From: Herbidospora sakaeratensis
GTDB taxonomy: Bacteria > Actinomycetota > Actinomycetes > Streptosporangiales > Streptosporangiaceae
Reading direction: 5' to 3'
DNA length: 64,000 nucleotides
Assembly (NCBI RefSeq): GCF_001570525.1
Contig: NZ_BBXC01000012.1
Span: 314,576 to 378,575 of the forward strand
Below are positions 16,653 to 25,104 of the stretch, in pieces (the stretch's first letter is position 1; every line of letters begins with the position of its first letter). The notes beneath the pieces were generated by a model that was not told where the DNA came from, ran no database searches, and saw only the letters and a program-made list of their open reading frames with translations. The translations under genes and the position numbers were made by a program.

Positions 16653-17177
16653 CTAACGGGGAAGTTGCCGGCCCGGGGCCGCGAGGTGCCAGAAATCGCG
16701 GCAGGTGTGCTCACCGTAGGACACCGGGCCGGTGACGTCGGTCCTGGTGATCGTGACGGCCCAGATGTCCTGCCGCTGCCGCATGGCGGTGCAGGTCATC
16801 TGGGCCTGCGCCGTCTTGGTGACCGGCCGTCCGCCGTTGACGAACAGCGACAACCGGAAGCCGTCGGCGTTGTCGGGGTCGTTGCGGACCGTGCCGAAGC
16901 GGGTGAGCTGGCTGGTCTGCCACGACAGGCCGGTGAGCTGGGTGGTGAGGCCGGCGGTCGAGCGGGCGCCCGCCTCGAACAGGGCGGCCATCACGTTGTC
17001 CATCGAGTGTGAGGCGACCGCGACGCTGCTGGGCTCCAGCTTGCCGTCACGCAGCAGGTAGACCGTCGCGACGGCCGCCTTGGGGCTGATCACCGGCGGC
17101 GGGCCGCCGTCCTGGACGCCCGTCGGGGTGACCCCGCACGCGGCGACCAGCATCAGGACTGGGAGCAGTTTCCTCAT
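16653..17177 (-). CDS. GerMN-like lipoprotein of two-component operon
   Basis: The 174-residue protein begins MRKLLPVLMLVAACGVTP, a lipoprotein signal with lipobox LVAAC (Cys15). The mature part contains ATVYLLRDGKLEP and a following beta/alpha pattern resembling the GerMN domain of LpqB. The ATG overlaps the TGA of the histidine kinase gene (ATGA), so expression is coupled. The RR-HK-lipoprotein order copies mtrA-mtrB-lpqB, but this protein is far shorter than LpqB (no propeller). It probably modulates the kinase at the outer face of the membrane. Confidence 0.8.
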   Translation of the reverse strand: MRKLLPVLMLVAACGVTPTGVQDGGPPPVISPKAAVATVYLLRDGKLEPSSVAVASHSMDNVMAALFEAGARSTAGLTTQLTGLSWQTSQLTRFGTVRNDPDNADGFRLSLFVNGGRPVTKTAQAQMTCTAMRQRQDIWAVTITRTDVTGPVSYGEHTCRDFWHLAAPGRQLPR

Positions 17178-18595
17178 GGGCGCGGTATCCACAACGTGAA
17201 CTGGGTGCCGGGGTCGGCGAGCTTGACGGTGATCGTGCCGCGGTGGAGTTCGGCGTTGGCCTTGGCGATCGACAGGCCGAGGCCGCTGCCGCCCGAGCGG
17301 GCCCGGTTGGCGCCGGTCTTGAAGAAGCGGTCGAAGACGTGCGGCAGGTCCTCGCGGGGGATGCCGGCGCCGTGGTCCCTGACGCGGACCTCCAGGCCGC
17401 TGGGCAGCACCTTGGCGGTCACCGTCACCGGACGTTCGCCGTGCTTGAGGGCGTTGCCGACCAGGTTGGCGACGATCACGTCGAAGCGGCGCGGGTCGAG
17501 CTGGTAGGTCAGGCCCTCGGGCACCCGCAGGGTCACCTGGTCGGTCCAGCCGCGGATCTCCAGGCACTCGGTCAGCTCGTCGCCGACGTCGACGGTCTCG
17601 CGCCGGAGCACGGCCGCGCCGGAGTCGAAGCGGCTGACCTCGATCAGGTCGTCGACCAGCGAGCGCAGCCGCTCGATCTCGGCGACCACCAGGTGGACCG
17701 CCTGCCCGGCGTCGGGCGGCAGGCGTTCGGCCTCGTCGGAGAGCATGTCGGTGACGGCGGTCATGGTGGTCAGCGGGGTGCGCAGCTCGTGGGAGACGTC
17801 GGCGACGAACCGCCGCGACATGGCCTCCAGCGTCGAGAGCTCCTGGACGGTCTGCTCCAGCGCCTGCGCCGTCTCGTTGAACGTGGCGGTGAGCTCGGCC
17901 AGTTCGTCGCGGCCGTGGACCGGGAGCCGGGTGTCGAGCTTGCCGGCGCCCAGGGCGCGGGCGGCCTCGCCGAGGCGGCGTACCGGGAGAAGGACCTGGC
18001 GGGCCGACAGCAGCGCGACGGTGAGCGCGATGACCAGGGTGAGCGAGCCGGCCTGGAGCAGGGCGGCGCGCAGGTTGGCGAGCACCCGGTCGACGTCGGT
18101 CATGGAGACGAACACGAAGATCGACATGCCGGTGGAGCGGACCGCGCCGCTGCCGGTCTGGCGTTTGACGTCGGTGCCGACCACGAGGGTCGGCTGGTCG
18201 GCGATGGTCATGGTCCGGTAGGCGATCCGGGTGCGCGCGGCGGCCCGCAGGTCGTCGGGGATGTCGGCCGGGGTGACCAGCGCGCTCTCGGAGAACCTGG
18301 GGGGTTCCTGGCCGTACTCGACGATCACCTGGCGGTCGGGGCCGCTGAGGCTGGCGACGAGGTTGCTGAGGTCGTCGTCGGTGACCGAGGCGTCGTTGGG
18401 CCACAGCAGGTCGCTGGTGCCGATGGGGAGGGTCAGCCGGTCCATGGTGTCGCGGACGTCGTCGATCGCGCTCGACTCGGCCCGCCGCAGCAGCTCGCCC
18501 CGGACGATCTGGTAGCCGATCCCGGCGACCATGAACGAGGCCGTCACCGCCACGACCGTGAAGGTGACGACGAGCCGCTTGCGCAGACTGCTCAC
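17174..18595 (-). CDS. membrane sensor histidine kinase
   Basis: This 473-residue protein has a first membrane helix (about 10-30), an extracytoplasmic sensor of about 120 residues, a second helix (about 155-177), a HAMP linker, and a transmitter domain. The phosphorylated His lies in DVSHELRTPLTTMTAV (about residue 270). The ATP-binding motifs follow: VANLVGNALKHG (N box), RDHGAGIPREDLPHVFDRFF (G1/F) and SGGSGLGLSIAKA (G2). It follows the response regulator gene by seven bases and overlaps the lipoprotein gene. Overall it resembles the CseC/MtrB type kinases that monitor the envelope; the signal is unknown. Confidence 0.92.
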   Translation of the reverse strand: MSSLRKRLVVTFTVVAVTASFMVAGIGYQIVRGELLRRAESSAIDDVRDTMDRLTLPIGTSDLLWPNDASVTDDDLSNLVASLSGPDRQVIVEYGQEPPRFSESALVTPADIPDDLRAAARTRIAYRTMTIADQPTLVVGTDVKRQTGSGAVRSTGMSIFVFVSMTDVDRVLANLRAALLQAGSLTLVIALTVALLSARQVLLPVRRLGEAARALGAGKLDTRLPVHGRDELAELTATFNETAQALEQTVQELSTLEAMSRRFVADVSHELRTPLTTMTAVTDMLSDEAERLPPDAGQAVHLVVAEIERLRSLVDDLIEVSRFDSGAAVLRRETVDVGDELTECLEIRGWTDQVTLRVPEGLTYQLDPRRFDVIVANLVGNALKHGERPVTVTAKVLPSGLEVRVRDHGAGIPREDLPHVFDRFFKTGANRARSGGSGLGLSIAKANAELHRGTITVKLADPGTQFTLWIPRP

Positions 18596-18602
18596 GTAAG
18601 GC

Positions 18603-19277
18603 TCACGGGCCGCTGAAGCGGTAGCCGAACCCCCGCACCGTGTGGATGTAGACGGGGTCGCCCGGGGTGGGCTCGATCTTGGCCCGGATGCGCTGCACGC
18701 ACGCGTCGACGAGCCGGGAGTCGGCCACGTGGGTGTGGTCCCACACCGAGCGCAGCAGGTAGCGCCGGTTGAGCACCTGGCCGGGGTGGCGCACGAGTTC
18801 GAGCAGCAGCCGCAGCTCGGTCGGGGTGAGGTGGACCTCGCGGCCGTCGAGGGTGACCTTGAGCGCGCCGCGGTCGATCATCAGGTCGCCGAAGGTGATC
18901 CGGTCGGTGGACGCCGACTCCATGCGGCGCAGGATCGCCCGGATGCGGGCGTCGAGCACGCGCGGCTCGACCGGCTTGACCACGTAGTCGTCGGCGCCGG
19001 CCTCCAGGCCGACCACCACGTCGAGGTCGTCGCCCAGCGCGGTCAGCAGGATGATCGGCAGCGAGTCGAGTTTGCGGATGCGCCGGCAGACCTCCACGCC
19101 GTCGATCCCGGGCAGCATCACGTCGAGGATGACGATCTCGGGCCGCCGCGCGCGGATGTGCTCCAGGGCCTCCTCGCCCGTGCCGAACGCGGTGATCGAG
19201 TGACCCTGGCGGGCGAGCGCGAGCTCCAGTCCGGTCCGGACCGAAGGGTCGTCTTCTACGAGGAGGATGCCTGCCAT
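18603..19277 (-). CDS. OmpR-family response regulator (CseB/MtrA-like)
   Basis: The 224-residue protein has a receiver domain (about 1-118) with VEDD acidic pair, phosphoacceptor Asp52 in VILDVMLPGIDG, and Lys in YVVKPV, then a winged-helix DNA-binding domain (about 128-222) with LTPTELRLLLELVRHPG and VRGFGYRF. The ADDYVVKPVEPRVLDARIRA stretch resembles CseB. I chose the ATG starting MAGILLVEDD; upstream, CATAAT lies seven bases before it and no ribosome site is seen, so it is likely leaderless. First gene of an RR-HK-lipoprotein operon. Confidence 0.92.
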   Translation of the reverse strand: MAGILLVEDDPSVRTGLELALARQGHSITAFGTGEEALEHIRARRPEIVILDVMLPGIDGVEVCRRIRKLDSLPIILLTALGDDLDVVVGLEAGADDYVVKPVEPRVLDARIRAILRRMESASTDRITFGDLMIDRGALKVTLDGREVHLTPTELRLLLELVRHPGQVLNRRYLLRSVWDHTHVADSRLVDACVQRIRAKIEPTPGDPVYIHTVRGFGYRFSGP

Positions 19278-19458
19278 CCGGTCATTATGCGGCCTTACCG
19301 GACCGGAAGAAGCTGGCATAAGGCGACGAAATCGGGTGTGAGCAAAATCACAACAGCGAAGAAAGTGCTTGTTAGACCCCTTTGTCTAAAGAAGTGGTCA
19401 AGCGGGTTTCGCGAATCGGTTGCGGACCACCCACCCCCGCACGGCAAGCTCATAGGTC
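19278..19458. promoter_or_regulatory. divergent spacer of two-component operon and transglycosylase-like gene
   Basis: This 181-bp AT-richer spacer carries the divergent promoters. CATAAT near 19283-19288 on the minus strand fits a -10 for the response regulator. No ribosome site precedes the GTG at 19459. No small gene was seen. Confidence 0.4.
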
Positions 19459-20238
19459 GTGAGTTCTGGTCAGCCTGTCAGGGAACGCCGCCCCGGGGCC
19501 CGTCGTGCCCGCCGGTCCGCGTCGCCGACGACACCCCCGCCGCCGCCGTCCCAGCCGAGGCTGTCGGAAGAGCCTCCGCCGCCCCCGAAACGGCCCAAGG
19601 GGCCGTTGTTCACCCCCAAGCGCCTGGTGATCACCGGCGTGACGGTCGCTCTGATCGCCGGGTTCACCACCTTCCTGGTCCGCACCGCGATCGACAACGC
19701 CAACCAGCCGAAGACGCCGATCGACATCCTCGGGTTCAACCCCGACATCATCGGCAACGACCCCCGGATCGACGCGCTCAAGGCCGACGCCGCCTCGGCG
19801 ATGCAGGAGGAGAAGCTCGCCAGCGGCCGTGAGGGCCGCAAGCCCTTCGGTCCCGACGACAGCGTCGAGATCCCGAAGGAGGCGCCCGGCGGCGGCGGTT
19901 TCCTGCCGGCCGACTTCCCGCCCGGCTCCTCGCCCGACCCCGGCTCCAACAAGGCCCTCGGCAAGCAGATGAACGCCGCCATGGGCTGGGAGGGCGAGTG
20001 GGGCTGCCTGGAGAAGTTGTGGGACAAGGAGAGCCACTGGAACGAGCGGGCGATGAACCGCTACTCCGGGGCCTACGGCATCCCGCAGTCGCTGCCCGGC
20101 AGCAAGATGGCCAGCGCGGGCTCCGACTGGCAGACCAACCCGGCCACCCAGATCAAGTGGGGTCTGGGCTACATCAAGGGCCGTTACGGCTCACCTTGTG
20201 GCGCCTGGGGGCACAGCCAGCGGGTGGGCTGGTACTAG
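19459..20238 (+). CDS. membrane-anchored transglycosylase-like protein
   Basis: The 259-residue protein has a cytoplasmic Arg/Pro-rich N-terminus (about 1-50), one membrane helix (about 55-77, LVITGVTVALIAGFTTFLV), a linker of about 90 residues, and a C-terminal lytic-transglycosylase-like domain beginning WGCLEKLWDKESHWNERA, where Glu in KESHW is the expected catalytic acid, followed by YSGAYGIPQSLPG and GLGYIKGRYGSPCGAW. It probably cleaves glycan strands at the outer face of the membrane. The GTG start lacks a ribosome site. A strong hairpin 38 bases after the stop probably ends the transcript. Confidence 0.83.
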   Translation: MSSGQPVRERRPGARRARRSASPTTPPPPPSQPRLSEEPPPPPKRPKGPLFTPKRLVITGVTVALIAGFTTFLVRTAIDNANQPKTPIDILGFNPDIIGNDPRIDALKADAASAMQEEKLASGREGRKPFGPDDSVEIPKEAPGGGGFLPADFPPGSSPDPGSNKALGKQMNAAMGWEGEWGCLEKLWDKESHWNERAMNRYSGAYGIPQSLPGSKMASAGSDWQTNPATQIKWGLGYIKGRYGSPCGAWGHSQRVGWY

Positions 20239-20275
20239 GTAAGGAATGGCCATCCTTCGGCAAGGCTGATCAGCG

Positions 20276-20315
20276 CCTTGGCGCATCCCCCGCACGCTGG
20301 GGGGATGCGCCAAGG
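20276..20315 (+). terminator. 16-bp perfect hairpin spanning next start codon
   Basis: CCTTGGCGCATCCCCC (20276-20291) and GGGGGATGCGCCAAGG (20300-20315) pair perfectly with an 8-base loop. It sits 38 bases after the transglycosylase-like gene and would work as a terminator, but the right arm also contains the G-rich run and the ATG (20305) of the following glycosyltransferase gene, so it could also regulate translation. There is no T-run. Confidence 0.7.
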
Positions 20316-22203
20316 GCTGAAAGTCTCCGTCGCGGTCCCTGTCGGAAATGCCGGGCCCGCCAGCGACTCGTTCGACGCGTGCGTGCGCTCGCTGCTGGAG
20401 CTCCCGCCGGACGAGTACGAAGTGATCTTCGCCGACGACGGGTCGACCGACGGGACCCGTAAGCGCCTCGACGCCCTCGCGGCCACGCGGTCGAACGTGC
20501 GGGTGCTGCACCTCGACCGCACCGGCGATCCGGCCCGGGGCCGCAACGCCGCGTTGTCGGTGGCGCTGGGCGAGTTCGTGTTCCTGATGAACGCGCACGA
20601 CCGGCTGGAGCCGGGCGCGCTGCAGCGGCTGTTCGAGCGGGCCAAGGAGACCGAGGCCGACGTGCTGGTCGGGCGGCTGAGCGGCGACGGGCCCGTCGCC
20701 GCCGCGTTCACCCGCGACCGCGACCGGGCCGACCTGCTCCGCGACCGGCTGCTCACCGCCGTGACCGCGCACAAGCTGTTCCGGCGCGAGTTCCTGGAGA
20801 CCCACCAGCTCCGCTTCGCCGACCGCGCGCTGTCGGAGCAGGCGTTCGTGTTGCGGGCCTACCTGTCGGCGAAGGTGATCGCGGTCGCGGCCGGGCACGT
20901 GGTCTGCCACGTCGCGCCGACAGGCGAGGCCGAGCCGGGGGACTGGGACCTCGTCGCCGGGCTGAGCGCGATCATGGACATCGTCGAGGCCCAGACCGAG
21001 CCGGGCGGGCAGCGCGACCGCATCGCCGCCCACTTCTTCCGCAGCGTCGCCCTGCGCCGCCTCGGCCCGCCGTTCCTCGGCCTGCCGGCCGAGCGTCAGG
21101 AGCTCCTGTACGGCCACCTCAAGGCCATCACCGCCGCCCGGTTCCCCGAGACCCTCGACACCCATCTGCCGGTCCACCTGAGGGCCAGGGCGGCGTTGTT
21201 GCGTACCGGGGACACCAAGGGGATCGTCGACCTGGCCGCCGCGGCCCAGGGGACCCGGCTCGACGCCGAGCTGGGCGACCTGCGCTGGGAGGGCCACGTG
21301 TTGTCGCTCGCCCTGACGGCCGAGCTGGTCGCCGCCGACGGCACGCCCATGGTGTTCGCGGCCGACGGCGACCGGGTCTGGTGGGTGCCGCCGTCGCGGG
21401 TCGACCGGCTCGACCCCGCCCTGCGCGAGATCACCGACGCGGCCGAGGAGGTGCGGATGGAGGTGTACGTCCGCCACTCCGAGACCGGCGAGATGCACTT
21501 CCTGCCGGTCACCGGCGAGCTGCGGCGGTTGCCCGTCGAGGGCGGCGTGCGGCTGCGCGCCTCCGGCGACGCCCGGTTCGACGTCGGCACCGCCGCCTTC
21601 GGCCGCCCGCTCGACCCGGGCGTGTGGGAGGTGCACGTGCGCATGCGCGGCGTGAACCCGGCCCGGACCCGGGTCATGCGTCCCGACCGGGGGGTCACCT
21701 CGGCCGGGATGATGGCCGAGTTCCCCCGGCGGCTCGTGGTGCCGTGCTGGTCGGACAAGGGCGAGCTGAGCGTCTGCGTCGAACCCCGCTCGTTCGCCGA
21801 GTCGATCGCGCTGGTCTCCCAGGCGGCCACGGTCTCGGCGCACGACGGCGCGGTGTTCGTGTCGGTCCCGGTGCCCTACGTGCCGCCCAACGGTGGCCCG
21901 TCGGCGGAACTGGTGCTGCGCCGGGTCGGCGGCAAGACGGTCGTGGCGCCCGCCCTGATCGAGCCGGGCGAGCCGGGCAAGTTCGCCGGTCAGCTCATCG
22001 CCAAGCTGCCCGCCGGGCGCGGTGGCCTCACCCGGGGGGTCTGGCGGCCCAAGCTGCGCATGGACGGCAGCCTCGTCGACCTCCGCTTCGCGGTCGAGAC
22101 GCAGCGCGGCAGGGCGGTCGTGCGGACGCTGGAGACCCCGCGCCCGCCCACCGGCTGGAAGCGCATGACCGACTCGCTCAAGCGGCGTTACGGAATGCTC
22201 TAA
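20305..22203 (+). CDS. family 2 glycosyltransferase with C-terminal extension
   Basis: The 632-residue protein begins RQGLKVSVAVPVGNAG, the GT-A nucleotide-binding strand. It has FADDGSTDGTRKRLD, and at residues about 85-105 GRNAALSVALGEFVFLMNAHDRLEP, in which NAHD replaces the usual DxD. The remaining 400 residues form beta-rich modules of the type attached to TagF-like and other wall-polymer transferases. It probably adds sugars to a cell-surface polymer. The ATG lies within the right arm of a strong hairpin, so its translation may be controlled; a start further upstream (20278) would be inside the left arm. Altered metal motif noted. Confidence 0.85.
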   Translation: MRQGLKVSVAVPVGNAGPASDSFDACVRSLLELPPDEYEVIFADDGSTDGTRKRLDALAATRSNVRVLHLDRTGDPARGRNAALSVALGEFVFLMNAHDRLEPGALQRLFERAKETEADVLVGRLSGDGPVAAAFTRDRDRADLLRDRLLTAVTAHKLFRREFLETHQLRFADRALSEQAFVLRAYLSAKVIAVAAGHVVCHVAPTGEAEPGDWDLVAGLSAIMDIVEAQTEPGGQRDRIAAHFFRSVALRRLGPPFLGLPAERQELLYGHLKAITAARFPETLDTHLPVHLRARAALLRTGDTKGIVDLAAAAQGTRLDAELGDLRWEGHVLSLALTAELVAADGTPMVFAADGDRVWWVPPSRVDRLDPALREITDAAEEVRMEVYVRHSETGEMHFLPVTGELRRLPVEGGVRLRASGDARFDVGTAAFGRPLDPGVWEVHVRMRGVNPARTRVMRPDRGVTSAGMMAEFPRRLVVPCWSDKGELSVCVEPRSFAESIALVSQAATVSAHDGAVFVSVPVPYVPPNGGPSAELVLRRVGGKTVVAPALIEPGEPGKFAGQLIAKLPAGRGGLTRGVWRPKLRMDGSLVDLRFAVETQRGRAVVRTLETPRPPTGWKRMTDSLKRRYGML

Positions 22204-23192
22204 CCCAGGTGCTTGCGGAGCGCCTCGCGGAACTCCTCGGGCTTCTCGATGTGCGGGCTGTGGCCGCAGTCGTCGATGACGACCTCGGTGTGGTTCCCGT
22301 ACGCCTCCAGGAACGCCCTGGTCTGGCCGATCATCGGCTGGGCCGGGATGCCAGGGGAGCCGGGGATCGCGCCGAGGGCGCCCAGGTGGGCCAGGTCGAA
22401 CAGCGAGGCGTCCGAGACGATCACGTCGTCGGCGCCGCGCAGCCACAGGATCGGCGGCTTCGGGTCGACGCCGCTCAGGTCGATGCGGAAGTGCGCGGGC
22501 GACAGGGTGTTCAGCACGCCCCGGGTGCCGGGCCCGACACCGGGCCAGTTGTCCGAGGGGGCCGCGTCGCCCGGGTAGTGGTCGTCGCCGATGCGGGTGG
22601 TCAGCATCGAGGCGACCCAGCGCTCCTCGCCGGGCACGGGGTTCTTCACGTACGTCGTGCGGAAGACCCGCAACGGTGTCACCGGGCCGTCGCCGGTGTC
22701 GCCGTTGGCCAGGGCCGAGACGAAGTCGGGGTTGGCGCCGCCGGCGCCGCTGCCCGCGTGGTCGGCGTGGGTGACCGTGCCCGCGACGTCGTGGGTGCCG
22801 CCGAAGCCGTACGGCGAGACCGGGTTGACCAGCGTCACGCTCGCCACGACCGACGGGCGGTCCATGAGCGCCTGGAGCACCACGCCGCCGCCCAGGCTCC
22901 AGCCGACCAGGTGCACCCGGTCGATCTCCAGCGCGTCGAGCAGCGCCAGCACATCGTCGCTGTAGTCGCGCACCCCGCGCGAGGCGTCGACCGGCTCGGG
23001 GTCGGTGTCGCCGAAGCCGCGCAGGTCGACCGCGAGCGGCCGGTGGGTGGCGGCGAACGCCGTGAGGGTGTCCTCCCAGAAGGCGCCGGACGACACATTG
23101 CCGTGCACGAACAGCACCGCTTCGCCCTCGGCGCCGGGCACCGACCGGACGTTCTGCGTCAACCTCGCGGTGCTGATTCGTTCCATGTTCAT
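22200..23192 (-). CDS. alpha/beta hydrolase
   Basis: The protein of 330 residues has the oxyanion-hole motif FVHGNVSSGAFW, the nucleophile elbow VGWSLGGG (Ser about residue 101), a catalytic-triad His in DCGHSPHIEKPEEF near the end, and an Asp-containing strand ILWLRGADDVIV. A long insertion (about 125-230) forms the lid. The substrate cannot be predicted. I chose ATG 23192, six bases after a TAGGTT -10-like hexamer; a GTG at 23198 is in frame. The 3' end overlaps the end of the glycosyltransferase gene by four bases. It may share control with the upstream PucR regulator gene. Confidence 0.85.
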   Translation of the reverse strand: MNMERISTARLTQNVRSVPGAEGEAVLFVHGNVSSGAFWEDTLTAFAATHRPLAVDLRGFGDTDPEPVDASRGVRDYSDDVLALLDALEIDRVHLVGWSLGGGVVLQALMDRPSVVASVTLVNPVSPYGFGGTHDVAGTVTHADHAGSGAGGANPDFVSALANGDTGDGPVTPLRVFRTTYVKNPVPGEERWVASMLTTRIGDDHYPGDAAPSDNWPGVGPGTRGVLNTLSPAHFRIDLSGVDPKPPILWLRGADDVIVSDASLFDLAHLGALGAIPGSPGIPAQPMIGQTRAFLEAYGNHTEVVIDDCGHSPHIEKPEEFREALRKHLG

Positions 23193-23244
23193 GCTCACAA
23201 CCTAGGGAGTGACGCCCATCACAACCATGGGCGTACCGCACATA
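23193..23244 (-). promoter_or_regulatory. promoter region of hydrolase gene
   Basis: On the minus strand TGGTTG and TAGGTT are spaced 17 bases, with the ATG six bases after the latter. GGTTGTGA occurs twice as a direct repeat, and GTGA-TGGGCG-TCAC forms a small inverted repeat between them, a possible operator. Confidence 0.4.
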
Positions 23245-25104
23245 TCACCGGCCGCCCGGATGGCGGAAGGCGCTACCGAGCCGCAGCGCGAGCTGGATCT
23301 CCAGCGCCCGCTCCGGCTCCTGCCAGTCGTCGCCGAGCAGCCGCCTGATCCGGTCGAGCCGCTGGGTGACCGTGTTGACGTGGATGTGCAGGGCCTCGGC
23401 GGTCCTGGTCAGCTGCCCGCCGCAGGCGAAGTAGGCGACCAGGGTCTGGACGAGCTGGGTGCCCTTCTTCTCGTCGTAGTCGCCGACCGCCCCGATCGTG
23501 CCGTGCACGAACCCCGCCACGTCGCGTCCCTCGCCGATCACCAGGCCGACGAAGCCGAGTTCGGCCGCGCCCGCGCCGTCGCCCGCCCGGCCGAGCGCCA
23601 GCAGGGCCGCCGCGCACCGGCGGGCCTCCTCGTAGGCGGCGGCCACGTCGGACCCCGCCTGCGCCGCGCCCGCGGTGGCCGGCCGGCCCAGGCTGGCCGA
23701 CAGTTCGGCGGCCACCCGTTTGGCCGTCACGCCCGGTTTGTCGCCCGGGAGCAGCAGCACCACCTCGTCGCCGCGCGCGGTCGCCAGGCCGCCCGTGAGG
23801 GCCGCCTCCGACGACGCCCAGAACGCGGCCCGCTCCCGCTGCCCGTCGTGGCTGACGGTCACCAGCACGTGGGGCTCACCCAGGTCGACGCCCAGGCGGC
23901 GGGCCCGCTCGGGCAGCCCGGCCAGGTCGGGCCGGGCGATCAGGTCGTCGAGCAGCTCGCCGCGCACCCGGCCCTCGGCGTCGGCCACGCTGCGGCGGAA
24001 CAGCAGCAGCAGCGCGGTCACCAGGGCGGCCCGCTCCAGGATGCGCCGGTCGGTGTCGGCCACCGGCCCGGCCGTGCGCAGCACCAGCGTGCACAGCGGC
24101 GCGCTCTCCGAGCCGCCCACGTCGACCGAGGCGATCAGGTTCCGGCCGCGCTCCACCGACCGGCCCAGCGCCCGGGAGGCCCGCGCGGCGTCGGGCACGG
24201 CCGGGTCGACGTCGCCCGGATCGCCCACCAGGGGCTCGCCGGCGCCGTCGAGCACGGTCAGCTTGCCGCCGATGACCTCGGTGACCACCGCCGCGACGTC
24301 CTCGACCCCGCCGCCCCGCAGCACCAGGCCGGTCATCCGGTCGTGCGCGTCGGCGGCCCGCTCGATGGCCGTGGAGTGGTTGCGGATCAGCCGGTTGGCC
24401 TCGCTCAGCTCGGTCAGCGCGGCCCGGGTCTCCTCCAGCAGCCGCGCGGTGTCGATGGCGACCGAGGCGTGCGCGGCCAGCGACGACAACAACGCGATCT
24501 CCTCCCGCGCGAACGGCCGCGCGCCCCGGTCGGCCGCGAACAACACGCCGATGACCTGGCCGCCCAGCCGCAGCGGCACGCCCAGGATCGCCACCAGGCC
24601 CTCTTCGGTGACGGCGTCGTCGATCGGGATCGTGTGCCGGAACCGTTCGTCGGCGAAGTAGTCGGAGGTCGCGTATCCCTCGCCCGTCTGGGCCACCAGG
24701 CCGCCGAGGCCGGCGCCGAGAGGGAGGCGTACGGAACGGAACCGGGCGGTGATCACGCCGTCGGTGACCCGCATGTACGTGTCGCCCTGCTCGGCGTCGT
24801 TGAGCGTCAGGTAGGCCACGTCGGTGCCGAGCAGCCCGCGCGCCCGGCGCACGATGGCGGCCAGGACGGCGTCGATGTCACGCAGGCCCGCGAGGTCCTT
24901 GGCGGTGTCGAACAGCGCCGACAACTCCGCCTCGCGGCGGGCCCGGCGGCGCATCACGGCCCTGATCCGCAGCGCGGCGACCTTCTCGCGCTCCAGCTCC
25001 TCCAGCGTGGCCGGGTCGGCGCCGGCCGCCCGCGCCTGCAGCACCGGCCCCTCGAACTCGACGGCCGAGGCCTCCCTGGCCAGCAGTTCCAGGAAGACGT
25101 TCAT
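23245..25104 (-). CDS. GAF-PucR family transcriptional regulator
   Basis: The 619-residue protein has an N-terminal helical region, a GAF domain (about 75-215, with DVAYLTLND and VAILGVPLRLGGQVIGVLFAAD), a long middle region of the CdaR/GGDEF-like type, and a C-terminal PucR-type helix-turn-helix (about 555-610, LTRTAEALHIHVNTVTQRLDRI). Such regulators typically activate catabolic genes in response to a small molecule. It starts at the ATG directly after the TAG of the 3-hydroxybutyrate dehydrogenase gene, with no gap, so the two are cotranscribed and functionally linked. Confidence 0.9.
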   Translation of the reverse strand: MNVFLELLAREASAVEFEGPVLQARAAGADPATLEELEREKVAALRIRAVMRRRARREAELSALFDTAKDLAGLRDIDAVLAAIVRRARGLLGTDVAYLTLNDAEQGDTYMRVTDGVITARFRSVRLPLGAGLGGLVAQTGEGYATSDYFADERFRHTIPIDDAVTEEGLVAILGVPLRLGGQVIGVLFAADRGARPFAREEIALLSSLAAHASVAIDTARLLEETRAALTELSEANRLIRNHSTAIERAADAHDRMTGLVLRGGGVEDVAAVVTEVIGGKLTVLDGAGEPLVGDPGDVDPAVPDAARASRALGRSVERGRNLIASVDVGGSESAPLCTLVLRTAGPVADTDRRILERAALVTALLLLFRRSVADAEGRVRGELLDDLIARPDLAGLPERARRLGVDLGEPHVLVTVSHDGQRERAAFWASSEAALTGGLATARGDEVVLLLPGDKPGVTAKRVAAELSASLGRPATAGAAQAGSDVAAAYEEARRCAAALLALGRAGDGAGAAELGFVGLVIGEGRDVAGFVHGTIGAVGDYDEKKGTQLVQTLVAYFACGGQLTRTAEALHIHVNTVTQRLDRIRRLLGDDWQEPERALEIQLALRLGSAFRHPGGR

